Shown in pieces: positions 31,596 through 41,548 of a stretch of 64,000 bases of DNA (position 1 is its first letter; each line of letters begins with the position of its first letter). Source of the stretch: Schistocerca nitens. Lineage: Eukaryota; Arthropoda; Insecta; Orthoptera; Acrididae. Under the pieces are notes generated by a model. That model was not told the DNA's origin and did no database searches. It saw nothing but the letters and a program-made list of their open reading frames with translations. The stretch is taken from positions 128,648,521 through 128,712,520 of the forward strand of contig NC_064621.1 of assembly GCF_023898315.1 (NCBI RefSeq), written 5' to 3'. Position numbers and translations under genes: made by a program.

Positions 31596-31791
31596 GCCGG
31601 CCGAAGTGGCCGTGCGGTTAAAGGCGCTGCAGTCTGGAACCGCAAGACCGCTACGGTCGCAGGTTCGAATCCTGCCTCGGGCATGGATGTTTGTGATGTC
31701 CTTAGGTTAGTTAGGTTTAACTAGTTCTAAGTTCTAGGGGACTAATGACCCCAGCAGTTGAGTCCCATAGTGCTCAGAGCCATTTGAACCA
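31596..31791 (+). repeat. SINE, Ser/Leu-like head
   Basis: Full-length, head GTGGCCGTGCGGTTAAAGGC, B box CGCAGGTTCGAATCCTGCC. A perfect 14-bp TSD TTCAGAGGCGGTGC at 31582-31595 and 31792-31805. Confidence 0.95.
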
Positions 31792-31805
31792 TTCAGAGGC
31801 GGTGC

Positions 31806-32643
31806 ACCTAGCCTGCCCACCAGTTTCACTGGAACGCAAAGGAGAGACTCAATTCCGCCTAGTCTCGGAAATTTCCCTTTAAGGGGTATGAGTCAAGCAG
31901 ATAAGTGGTATACTGATTAGTCAAGATTGAACCTGGGAATTTAAATTAACAGCAAAAGTCATTCACAATCGTAACACAGTGCTGAACTGTATTTTGTCCA
32001 AAGATTTGCACTGAATTCGGAGGAAACGAGTGCACTAATAACAACCATTAAGTCTGACTCGTTCATAGAAAATATTCTCTAAGGGTTACAAAATGAATAT
32101 GTACTGCTATTTAGAAATACATTATAGGTGTAAGACGAGCGAGAGTGTTATATGCGAGGAGTGAGAAACAGTGCAACACGTTATGTTACACAGCCTGAAG
32201 GCTACAGTCACTTCATTTGTTAATGTGGAAGAAAGATTGTCTAGAAAGCACTAATGTTGGGGCTTCATTGCTAACTTAGCTCTTTAAGAGTGATGTACCG
32301 TTTCCTTGAAAAGATGCGGTTGTACTGGAAGTTCGCCGTTTCAATAGGTGCAGCAGAGGCAACAAAGATGACACTGACTGGAGAAGTCTCTTTATCCACA
32401 TCGTGACTGATTTTTACATCAGCGTGGAGACCTTTGGTAAATTATCCGAAACGTATATACCTACCACGCAAAAACGGATATAATTTCTGACGTTTCAGCG
32501 ACGTCAATGCAGTAACTAAGCTCACAGCTTGAGCTAACAACTGGGATTCGATCAGCCAGTGGTGAGCAAGCAGTCTTCAGTAATGGATGTCCTGTTATAG
32601 TACCTCAGCGTCGTTGTGCCACCAATCGCAATGGAGCAACATA
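31806..32643. other. Unclassified region
   Basis: No gene or repeat recognised. Moderately AT-rich with short frames only. Confidence 0.4.
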
Positions 32644-33357
32644 CACTACTGGCCATTAAAATTGCTACACCAACAAGAAATGCAGATGATAAACGGGTAT
32701 TCAATGGACAAAAAAAATTATACTAGAACTGACATGTGATTACATTTTCACGCAATTAGGGTACGTAGATCCTGAGAAATCAGTACCCAGAACAACCACC
32801 TATGGGCTTAATAACGGCCCTGATACGCGTGGGCATTGAGTCAAACAGAGCTTGGATGGCGTGTACAGGTACAGCTGCCCATGCAGCTTCAACACGATGA
32901 CGCGTATTGTGACGAGCCAGTTGCTGGGCCACCATTGACCAGACATTTTCACTTAGTGAGAGATCTGGAGAATGCGCAGGCCTGGGTAGCAGTCGAACAT
33001 TTTCTGTATCCAGAAAGGCCCGTACAGGACCTGCAACATGTGGTCGTCCATTATCCTGCTGATATGTAGGGTTTCGCAGGGATCGAATGAAGGGTAGAGC
33101 CACAAGTCGTAACACATCTGAAATGTAACGTCCACTGTTCAAAGTGCAGTCAATGCGAACAAGAGGTGACAGAGATTTGTAACCAATGGCACCCCATACC
33201 CTCACGAAGGATGATACGCCAGTATGGCGATGATGAATACACGCTTCCAATGTGCGTTCACCGCAATGTCGCCAAACACGGATGCGACCATCATGGTGCT
33301 GTAAACAGAACCCGGATTCATCCGAAAAAATTACGTTTTGCCGTTCGTGCTCCCAGG
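32644..33357 (-). pseudogene. Tc1-like element C, 3' part, cut by the Penelope-like insertion
   Basis: Terminal repeat at 32644 (CACTACTGGCCATTAAAATT) preceded by TA. The minus-strand C-terminal transposase has HHDGRIRVWRH, YQQDNGRPHVAG (second Asp present) and AHSPDLSLSENVW, where the Pro-Ile before the catalytic Glu reads Leu-Ser. The left part of the transposase and the other terminal repeat are missing: at about 33357 the sequence switches to the Penelope-like element. The same family as 54.36-55.92 kb. Confidence 0.8.
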
Positions 33358-34309
33358 TTCGTCATTGAGTACAGAGAAATTAGACGAGTTTTTGGAACAC
33401 CTCAATGGCATCAACAGTAATATCCAGTTCACCATGGAGGTGGGAAAAGATAATGTATTGCACTTCGTCGACGTCCTTGTGCACCGTAAACGAAATGGGT
33501 GCCTTGGCCACAGCGTCTATAGAAAACCCACCCACACAGACATGTACCTGCACGCCACCAGCCATCATCATCCAGCACAGAAGCGCACAGTATTGCAAAC
33601 ATTGGTGCATCGTGCAAGAGTAATATCAGACGACGACAACCTGCCCCACGAACTGAGCCACCTACGCAAGGTTTTCAGGAATAACGGCTACAGCACCCAT
33701 CAAGTGAAAGAAGTGATTTCTCGGAAATATCAGAATAAGAACAGCGACGAAGAGCAGGAAAAGAAACTTGCTTTGCTGCCATTCTGTGGCTCTGTGTCGG
33801 GCAGGATAAGCCGCCTGTTGAAAAGACACAAGAGCAAATCGATCTTCAGGCCTCCAACGAAAATACGTCAATTACTGAGACCAGTTAAAGACGCTGTAGG
33901 TCTCAGAACACCTGGAGTTTACGAAATACTTTGTGAGTGTAGCCAGAAGTACATCGGACAAACAGTGCACACTGTGGAACAACGCAGGAAAGAACATGAG
34001 AGGTATTATCGCCTACGCTATCCAGAGAAATCTGCGTTAGCTGAGCATGCGTTAGAAAACGGTCACCACATAAAATTTGACGATACCTCTGTCGTGGCTC
34101 GCACTAACGGGTTCTGGGACAGTTTAATACACGAAGCTATTAAAATAAAAATTACCGCAAACACCCTGAATAGAGACGGTGGCTTACAGCTCAGCGCTGC
34201 GTGGGATCCAGCGATCGCGCGGTTGAAGAGGGCACATCGAACGCCGACTCAAAACATGCCCATATATGGCAATGTCACGGGCACCAGTGACGTCACAGCC
34301 GGCGGCTAG
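33338..34309 (+). pseudogene. Penelope-like element: RT C-terminus and GIY-YIG endonuclease
   Basis: The open stretch starts within Tc1-C sequence; element sequence begins about 33358 and is 5' truncated, so the catalytic part of the RT is absent. Present: the distal RT region (VLHFVDVLVHRK, HSVYRKPTHTDMYLH, HPAQKRTVLQTL) and a GIY-YIG nuclease module GVYEILCECSQKYIGQTVHT ... EHERYYR, with Glu-containing NGHHIKFDD ... IHEAIKI. This RT plus C-terminal GIY-YIG arrangement defines the Penelope/Neptune type. No internal stops over about 310 codons, suggesting a fairly recent 5'-truncated insertion. Confidence 0.88.
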
Positions 34310-34445
34310 CGTATATAAGGGCTCACCAACAGCCCACTGGCAGTCATAACACTTGACAATGGCCCAGGAGTGCTTGGCCGAAAGCTCGTGTACTTTTAAA
34401 CAATTGACGCGGTTGGAAACCCGAGAACATTTTATTCAGTGTTTA
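34310..34445 (+). repeat. 3' end of the Penelope-like element
   Basis: TATATAAGGG at 34312, then a hairpin-like stretch ending GGCCGAAAGC and a terminal block GGAAACCCGAGAACATTTTA. This is the position where Penelope-like elements carry ribozyme-containing pseudo-LTR sequence. Confidence 0.6.
34352..34390 (+). ncRNA. Degenerate hammerhead-like motif
   Basis: CTTGACAAT, then GGCC - 11 nt - GGCC, then GAAA. This has the layout of a hammerhead core (CUGANGA, helix II, GAAA), but two core positions differ (C3 to U and G8 to A), so self-cleavage is unlikely. The context at a Penelope 3' end supports homology. Confidence 0.4.
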
Positions 34446-34689
34446 CAATGTTTTTCCCGCAGACCATGACTCCAGAACACAAGCAACAAAGCGTGGACGC
34501 TTGTCGCAAGTCGACTGAACTGCAAAATGGAACTGAGATGTATACATGTCCTAGGGAACATTGCATCTTTCTTCTTAACGTCACAGGCCATGCAGTATCA
34601 TATTTATTCCCCAATACAAAGCAGCGACTTTCAAGTTAAATGTTTCTCCACTGGACAGGAATCACAAAACGTGTGTACGAGTCAAGGCG

Positions 34690-34845
34690 GTGACGCAGGA
34701 ACGACGACGTACGAAAGTTTGGATCTGGCCGTGATTCGTGCACGGATAACAAACCGTTTAAGAACACTCGCGTAAAGCTGGAAACCCGGTTTCGAGCCCC
34801 AGTCCGGCACAAATTTTCACTGTCGCTATTCCGTTGTATCACCCA
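34690..34845 (+). repeat. tRNA-like SINE tail fragment
   Basis: CCGGTTTCGAGCCCCAGTCC is a B-box-like sequence, followed by GGCACAAATTTTCACTGTCG, which I recognise as a SINE body. The A-box region is poorly preserved. Confidence 0.45.
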
Positions 34846-34981
34846 TATATTCTAGAAAGTGGAGAATTGTTTTCTGGAAAAAATCTTCACAAATGGCAAG
34901 ACTTGATATCATCAGTACGAACCTACCATCAAAGGACAAAGCGCAGAAATTGATATGACTACATAATCGACACTGAAGCTA

Positions 34982-36312
34982 CGAGGGTCACTGCAAGAGA
35001 TACGCACAGTATTTTTGTAAAAATACAGTTTTCATTCTGCATGTGTGAAAGTTTTGCAGTGTGTAGATACATCCTTCCCGCTTGTTTTCAAACTTAGTTC
35101 AACCTGTTCCCGCGAGTGGCGCCGTCACAGCATGTCTTCAAGGTGCGACTGCTACACTTGTCGTTCGTCAGAAACAACGTGCTGTCATAGAATTCCTGTG
35201 CTGTGAAAACGAGACAGTGGGAAACATCCACAAGAGGTTGAAAAAGGTGTATGGAGATGCTGCTGTCGATCGCAGTACAGTTAGTCGGTGGGCAGGCAGG
35301 TTACGTGATGAAAGCGGGCACGGCAATATTGAGGATGGTCCACGCAGCGGCAGGCCTCGTACTGCACACACCCCAGACAATGTGCAGAGAGTTAACGAAT
35401 TAGTGACTGCTGACAGACGCATCACAGTGAACGAATTGTCACGCTACGTTGGGATGGGGGAAGGAAGTGTTTGCAGAATACTGAAAGTGTTGGCGTTAAA
35501 AAAGATTTGTGCCAGGTGAGTTCCCAGGATGTTGACAGTGGCTCACAAAGAAACAAGAAAAACGGTATGCAGCGAACTTTTGGAACAGTACAAGAATGGT
35601 GGAGATGAATTTCTTGGAAGAATTGTGACAGGTGATGAAATATGGCTCCATCGTTTTTCACCAGAGACGAAGAGGCAATCAATGGAGAGACATCATGCAA
35701 ATTCACCCAAGAAAGAAAAATTCAAAACCACACCTTCTGCTGGAAAAGTTATGGCTACGGTGTTTTTCGAAGGACTCTTGCTTGGGGACATCATGCCAAG
35801 TGGAACCATCATAAATTCTGATGCATATGTGACGACACTGACGAAACTTCTAGCTCGACTGAGTCGTGTTCGACCACACCGGCAAAGCAGGATGATTCGC
35901 TGTTGCACGACAATGCACGGCCACATGTCAGTCATAAAACCATGGAAGCGATGACAAAACTCGGATGGACAGCACTGAAACACCCGCCTTACTGTCCTGA
36001 TCTGGCTCCATGTGAGTATCATCTCTTTGGGAAACTGAAAGACTCTCTTCGTGGAACAAGGTTTCAAGATGATGACTCCCTTGTATACGCTGCCAAACAG
36101 TGACTCCAGCAGGTTGGTCTAGAATTTTACCGTCCGGGTATACAGGCGCTGGTTCCAAGATGGCTTAACGCAGTTGAGAGCGATGGAAATTATGTGTAGA
36201 AATGAAAATATTGTTCCTAAAGGAATTATTTATACACTGTAAAACTTTCAAACTTGTAGAATAGAAGATGGTTTAAAAAAAATAGTGTGCGTTACTTTTG
36301 GAGTGACCCTCG
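34982..36312 (+). mobile_element. mariner element, full length but inactivated
   Basis: 1331 bp, flanked by TA (34980-34981 and 36313-36314). Terminal inverted repeats start CGAGGGTCACT and extend about 35 bp with several mismatches. Confidence 0.9.
35082..36198 (+). pseudogene. mariner transposase with stops and a frameshift
   Basis: HTH part: VIEFLCCENETVGNIHKRL, VDRSTVSRWAGRL, RSGRPRTAHT. TGA at 35517-35519 is in frame; the second part (35529 on) has IVTGDEIWLHRF, and a frameshift near 35.89 kb leads to LLHDNARPHVSHK and CPDLAPCEYHLFGKLK. The third catalytic position, usually Asp in mariner (APSDYHLF), is Glu here, 34 residues after the second Asp. A further stop lies at 36101-36103. Dead copy. 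Confidence 0.85.
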
Positions 36313-36314
36313 TA

Positions 36315-37326
36315 ATATGTGGGGTGCGAATTGGATAATATCCCAATTAAGGACGTTTCTGGTAGTTTCACGTGGTGGTACTAACGTTCTGTGCTTTTAC
36401 TCAAGGGAGGGAAAGGGGGGGGGGAACTGTGTAGAATACCTGGAACATTAAAACCATTGTTTTAACGTTTCTTTGTTCTTCACAACTACATTCTCGAAAC
36501 GGTTTGGACTTACGGCTTTTTTCTTTTTTTGTGCAATCGCCAAGTTCTGAATAACAGCCATATATCGAACCCTCGAAGAGATATCTGGGATAGAGCGGCT
36601 GGAGGTAGGCTACAGAAGTATAAACGCAGTCTTGGACAACAGAGCGCGCTGTCGCTGTGCTCGCACCGCCGTGAATTCCATCAGTGTCGCCGGCGCCGAG
36701 TTATCAGCCCGTGCTATAATGGATTCCCATTACCGCATCGTATGACAGCAACGGGACGAGAAGCTGCAGAGGGGGGGGGGGGGGGGGAGAGAGAACTCCT
36801 CAAACGATGGAAGAGCGGCGAAAACGGAGAGAAAAATGAGAGAAAGGGATGGCGTTTGGGGGAGGAGGAGGAGGAGGCAGTGGCAGCTGGTGGGCTGTCT
36901 TGGACGGGAGAGAAAGTCGCGCGCCGAGGTGCCAACCGGGCCGCGCAAGAAAGGCGATATCAATTTGCGCGTCCCGTGGGGCGCCGCGATAAAGTCTGTC
37001 GCAGCGGGGACGCCGCCGCCCGCGACGCCACCCCCTCATCTCCTGGCAGCCGCCGCAGCTGACAGCCCACGGCGGACGTCCCGAGGGGGGACAGGGTTAA
37101 CTCGGCCTCCTGCACGGACGCGCCGCCGCCGGCTCTGATGATGGGTGGTGGCTGCTGACGTGTGCCCCAGCTCCAATTGGCCCGCCTTTTTCTCTGCGGT
37201 CTTCCCTCTGCGAAACACCTGCAGTGTCTGGTTACTCCGAGGGTCCCGACTGGTCGTTAATGAGCATGCTGTAATGTGTCGTGATGCGGAAAACTGTAGG
37301 CGACTATAATTTGTCAGGACTGATGA
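36315..37326. other. CpG- and purine-rich island, no recognised gene
   Basis: 36640-37140 is strikingly GC/CpG-rich compared with its surroundings (GCGCGCCGAGG, GGGGCGCCGCG, CGCGACGCC), with a G-run of about 17 at 36771-36787 and GGA repeats at 36860. An open frame of 177 codons at 36529-37062 is low-complexity and Arg/Gly/Glu-rich, as GC-rich noncoding DNA often gives. It may be a host promoter or first-exon CpG island; nothing shows a transcript. Confidence 0.4.
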
Positions 37327-37497
37327 GCTCCGGCCGGTGTGGCCGAGCGGTTCTAGCCGCTTCAATCTGGCACCGCGCGACCGCTACGGTCGCAGGTTCG
37401 TATCCTGCCTCGGGCATGGATGTGTGTGGACGTCCATAGGGGGACTCATGACCACAGATGTTAAGTCCCATAGTGCTCAGAGCCACTTGAGCCATTT
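37327..37497 (+). repeat. SINE, Ser/Leu-like head, internally deleted
   Basis: Head GTGGCCGAGCGGTTCTAGCC and the B box are present. The TTAGGTTAGTTAGG block and part of the body are missing (GTGTGTGGACGTCCATAGGGG). TSD GACTGATGA at 37318-37326 and 37498-37506. Confidence 0.88.
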
Positions 37498-37833
37498 GAC
37501 TGATGAACGTGCGCAGAGATCGCTTGTCCACGACAAGAATTTTCGCCGTCTGCCTGTCTGTCAGATTCGTCGGGTTTGTAGCGATACATAGCATCTTATG
37601 AGAAGTTGTTCACGGGACGTCACGTCAAAACGAACGGCCTGGCTGTCGGATGCAGCTACGGTTTCCCACTGCAGAGGCGGCAGCGGGACGATGCATCAGG
37701 TTCTCAGCTGCATATGCCGCTACACGTCCGCATGTCCACAAGCCACCAACTCGCCTGCCGCGGGAATCATTAGTTGCATCTAAGCTGTCCAGCTGTTGGT
37801 TTTCAAGATGAGTGCTGAATTCAGTATTGATAG

Positions 37834-38521
37834 TGTAAGTAGGCTCTTTAGGTTTTTATGGTGGTAACGCCATGTAGCGCTCTATATGAAAATCACTGAC
37901 TGTCCTGTGTGCAGTCTGTGGCTGGTTTGCATTGTTGGAATTTGCTATTCTAGTGTTGGGCAGTTGGCTGTTAACAGCGCGTAGCGTTGCGCAGTTAGAG
38001 GTGAGCCGCCAGCAGTGGTGGATGTGGGGAGAGAGATGGCGGAGTTTTGAGAGCGGATGATCTGGACGTGTGTCCATCAGAGAGAGTAAATTTGTAAGAC
38101 TGGATGTCATGAAGTTATATATATATTATGACTTTTGAACGCTATTAAGGTAAATACATTGTTTGTTCTTTATCAAAATCTTTCATTTGCTAACTATGCC
38201 TATCAGTAGCTAGTCCCTTCTTTTATTTAGCTGGCAGTAGTGGCGCTCGCTGTATTGCAGTAGTTCGAGTAACGAAGATTTTTGTGAGGTAAGTGATTCA
38301 TGAAAGGTATAGGTTATTGTTAGTCAGGGCCATTCGTTTGCAGGGATTTTGGAAAGTCAGATTGCGTTACGCTAAAAATATTGTGTCACTTTAGTGTTGA
38401 TCAGAACAAGTAAAGAGCGAAATGTCTGTGTACGTTCAGTTCTGCTCAGCTGTTCGAAAATCAAATAACGTAAGGGATTTACCAGCACAGTAATTCAATA
38501 ATTTTCTAAGGGGACGTTTCA
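37834..38521 (+). repeat. Solo LTR (688 bp)
   Basis: Starts TGTAAGTAGGC and ends GGGGACGTTTCA (TG...CA), flanked by a 4-bp TSD ATAG at 37830-37833 and 38522-38525. It carries a GAGGTAAGTG 5'-splice-like motif and no coding sequence. I recognise the sequence as a common grasshopper repeat. A solo LTR arises by recombination between the two LTRs of a retrotransposon; the internal part is not in the window. Strand assumed. Confidence 0.8.
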
Positions 38522-38525
38522 ATAG

Positions 38526-39129
38526 AGATGTTGTGATTTCACTGGTGGAGGGAAGACCAGTCCTGTAAGATAAGACAACCGAAGAACTTAATGATCGACG
38601 ACTGACTCAGGGAGGGTGGAATAGTCAGTTTTTTTAATGAAACAAGAAAGTACTCACATACGCTAATTATAACCTACTAACGTTCAACATTGCCCTGTAG
38701 CCACTCCCCACGATTCACGTCCAATATACCGTCCTCTGGTTAAAATGGTAGTTAAAAATTAAAATCCTTTAAAAAAATTTTTTTTGTTGGAAGCGGCAAT
38801 GACCTAGAAAATAAAAATTAAATACGATGTTGCTAAAACTCCCCTAAACACGAACGACGAAGAGCAGAACATTAGCATGAACAAACAGCGGAATTAGGGC
38901 CATGCAAACATATCAGAACATACAGTACACGTTGAGAGCAGCGGGGTGGCTATGGACACGCACGGCCTGCATGGCCGGATCCCGGAAAGCGCTCACGCAG
39001 TGGCGCGAGAATCGCCAGAGCCCGGATGGCGTGTACCAGGTGTGAAGAGGGGGGGGGGGGGGGAGTGCTGTACATTTTATAGACAATTCCTTATGTCTGT
39101 TTTCTTTTTAAAGTAATTCCATACTAGGT
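38526..39129. other. Unclassified region
   Basis: No gene. A short GC-rich patch (38935-39035) ends in a G-run of about 14 at 39049-39062. Confidence 0.4.
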
Positions 39130-39260
39130 GTCCAATATATTATATTATCTTTTGTACAGAATGCCTGAGGATGCACCGATAAGTGGTGCGAAACCGGTCG
39201 CAGATTTAACAAAAATCATTCATACAGCCAAGGCGGAATTTTCTTTGAAAATATAAGACG
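39130..39260 (+). repeat. Penelope-type terminal remnant with ribozyme motif
   Basis: Short block carrying the hammerhead-like motif followed by AGATTTAACAAAAATCATTC and AAGGCGGAATTTTC, the kind of sequence found between the ribozyme and the body of Penelope-like elements. No RT coding sequence is attached. It abuts a decayed Tc1. Confidence 0.45.
39163..39200 (+). ncRNA. Hammerhead ribozyme candidate
   Basis: CTGAGGA (39165-39171) matches the CUGANGA core; helix II is GCACC (39173-39177) with GGTGC (39185-39189) around a 7-nt loop; then GAAA (39190-39193) and CCGGTC. One extra U sits between A9 and helix II, a feature shared with the other motifs in this window. Helix III would be very short and palindromic (ACCGGT), as described for the minimal hammerheads of Penelope-like retroelements. 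Cleavage is inferred. Confidence 0.6.
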
Positions 39261-39261
39261 T

Positions 39262-40248
39262 TTATGCATAGGTCATGTAATAATGTGTTCGCGGTGGTCG
39301 TGCCTGATAGCAACCCAAATGAGTTCCATAGGATTTACATCAGGCGAATTTGGTCGCGGAAACATCAACGTTAGTTCACTAGTATACTCCTCAAACCACT
39401 GTAGCACGGTTCTGGCTCCGAGGCACGGACAATTACACTGCTGAAAGGTCACATCACCACTGGGGCAGATATGAAGCATGAAGGAATGGAGGTGATTCAC
39501 AGCTGTCAGCGTGTCGTTGAGTACTACCATGGGTATCATGCAAGTGGAGGAGAATGTCTCACATAGAATAACACTGATCCCACCATCCCGGGTCCATGTG
39601 AGGGCGACCGTCGACCAGTGTAGCAAAAATATGATTCACCCGATGAGCCGACACATTTTCAGTGACCTACAGTCGAATCCTGATAGGCCCGATGGGCCTC
39701 TTCCCACTGCAGTCATAATTGCCGATGTCGTTGGGTCATCATGTGAACACGTATGGGTGGTCTGCTGCGGAGCTCCGTTTTCAGCAATGTACGGTGTGCT
39801 CCGTAACACTTGTGCGTGCACCATCATTGCGCTCTTTCGCCAGGGATGCGACAGGTCACCATCTATTCTATTTTATAGAACAGACAAGCCTCCGGACCCA
39901 ACGTTCTGAGATGAGTCGTGGACGTCCAGTGCGTTTAGCGCCTAGTGGTTGTTTCACTGTCCTTCTACCTCTTTCCGTAGATGCTCACGACAGTAGCACG
40001 TGAACATTCGACCAGATTCGCGGTTTTCGAGATACTCGTTCACAGAACCTGCGAAATAAGAAACTGTCCTTTATCAAAGTCGCCTATCTCAATGGATTTC
40101 CCCATTTGCGGCGCATATCTTCGCTAGGGTGATCCCCCGTCCATGTCTGCTCCGCTTACATACTTTTGTTACCGCGTCACGTGCCCGGAACGCCACCTGG
40201 TGGCATACAACGTCGCTGTGGGCAGTGGACATGTTTTGCTCATGAGTG
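39262..40248 (-). pseudogene. Decayed Tc1-like element D
   Basis: Right end CACTCATGAGCAAAAC on the minus strand, preceded by TA at 40249-40250; the other end is lost near 39262. N-terminal transposase traces at 40110-40050 (GKSIEIGDFDKGQFL). The C-terminal part 39626-39273 has WTRDGG, FQQCNCPCLGARTVLQWF (second catalytic Asp changed to Cys) and NSPDVNPMELIW. Many stops. Another Tc1 subfamily, much older than copies A. Confidence 0.75.
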
Positions 40249-40250
40249 TA

Positions 40251-40892
40251 TGTGAACATCTTAAACTAGATTATAAATCCTAGGAGATAAGGAAAAAAAT
40301 TATATAGGTATTTAGTTTAACTTGATCTCAAATTTATTTCGCTTGATTTTTATTCATACACGACTAATTCTTCCTCTGTATACATACTGTCTGTTGCACA
40401 TAATGTGTGACTACATTAAGAGAATCTATTCGGCAACGGAATTTTTCCAGTTTCAGGAACAAAGAAAACAGTAAACTGATTTCTGAGAGTGGTCCCTGTC
40501 AATGTGGCAGTTATCGTAGTTTAGAGTCCACACTGCAGTCGTATCAGCACACATAGTATCAGGTCTCTGTTCCTTATTCATGAAATTTTGTAGAATAGTA
40601 CGAGCTTATGCTGTATCAGTCGCAAAATCTGTGTTCACACTTAAAGGTCGGAAACAAATGTTCCATTTATTGCCATTTATGTTGAATGCTAACTCTACAA
40701 ATCGCCTTCCTTTAGCTAAAAAATAATTAAAAATTCTCTTAACGGCGTAGATTATTATACAACGCCCTTCTCCTACGAATTTGTAAGACAGTTCCCACTG
40801 GATTATTCGGGAGTGCCCGTGGAGGAGGTAGGCTGAGCGCGTTTCTTTGCAAATTTTCCATGAGGAGATTTCCTTCAGTACACTACGAACAG
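40251..40892. other. Unclassified AT-rich region
   Basis: No gene recognised. A 97-codon minus-strand open stretch (40899-40606) has no recognisable motif and overlaps the SINE start. Confidence 0.4.
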
Positions 40893-41096
40893 CCCGCATC
40901 TCGTGGTCGTGCGGTAGCGTTCTCGCTTCCCACGCCCGGGTTCCCGGGTTCGATTCCCGGCGGGGTCGGGGATTTTCTCTGCCTCGTGATGGCTGGGTGT
41001 TGTGTGGTGTCCTTAGGTTAGTTAGGTTTAAGTAGTTCTAAGTTCTAGGGGACTGATGACCATAGCTGTTAAGTCCCATAGTGCTCAGAGACATTT
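40893..41096 (+). repeat. SINE with tRNA-Gly-like head
   Basis: CCCGCATCTCGTGGTCGTGC, then the A/B boxes (GCGGTAGCG; GGGTTCGATTCCCGGC) and the shared body to CCCATAGTGCTCAGAGACA. An A-run follows at 41102-41112. TSD not clear. Confidence 0.85.
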
Positions 41097-41390
41097 TATT
41101 TAAAAAAAAAAAGAGCCACTGCGCACAGTCACAATCTTTACCCTGGCACCGACATACACAAAAATAAAGTTATAATTTGCATACACCACTGCAGTCAGGA
41201 CTAAAGCAACTTTTACTTTTACGACCGAACAACACTGAACCACATTCTCCTGGTTTGATAATCCTGACATGTCTACCATCAATACCACATAAGCAGTTTG
41301 AAAATTTTGCATTGATGCAAGTGACACGCTATATTCATCCAATCATTTCCTTCTGTAATGGGCGTATATGGGTCAAACAATAACAACCAT

Positions 41391-41535
41391 GAAACTTCCT
41401 GGCAGATTAAAACTGTGTGCCCGACCGAGACTCGAACTCGGGACCTTTGCCTTTCGCGGGCAAGTGCTCTACCATCTGAGCTGCCAGGAAGTTTCATATC
41501 AGCGCACACTCCGCTGCAGAGTGAAAATCTCATTC
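41391..41535 (-). repeat. tRNA-like repeat with flanking 17-bp inverted repeats
   Basis: On the minus strand: CAGCTCAGATGGTAGAGC (A box) and GAGTTCGAGTCTCGG (B box), i.e. most of a tRNA. It is bracketed by ATGAAACTTCCTGGCAG (41389-41405) and its reverse complement (41481-41497). Perfect 13-bp TSD CAATAACAACCAT at 41378-41390 and 41536-41548. A retroposed tRNA-derived element, probably an internally deleted copy of a longer grasshopper repeat. Confidence 0.85.
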
Positions 41536-41548
41536 CAATAACAACCAT

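Noticed and set aside
36529..37062. 177-codon open frame on the plus strand in the CpG-rich island
   Set aside because: Low-complexity Arg/Gly/Glu composition, overlapping long frames on the opposite strand, poly-G run in the middle and no domain; typical of GC-rich noncoding DNA.
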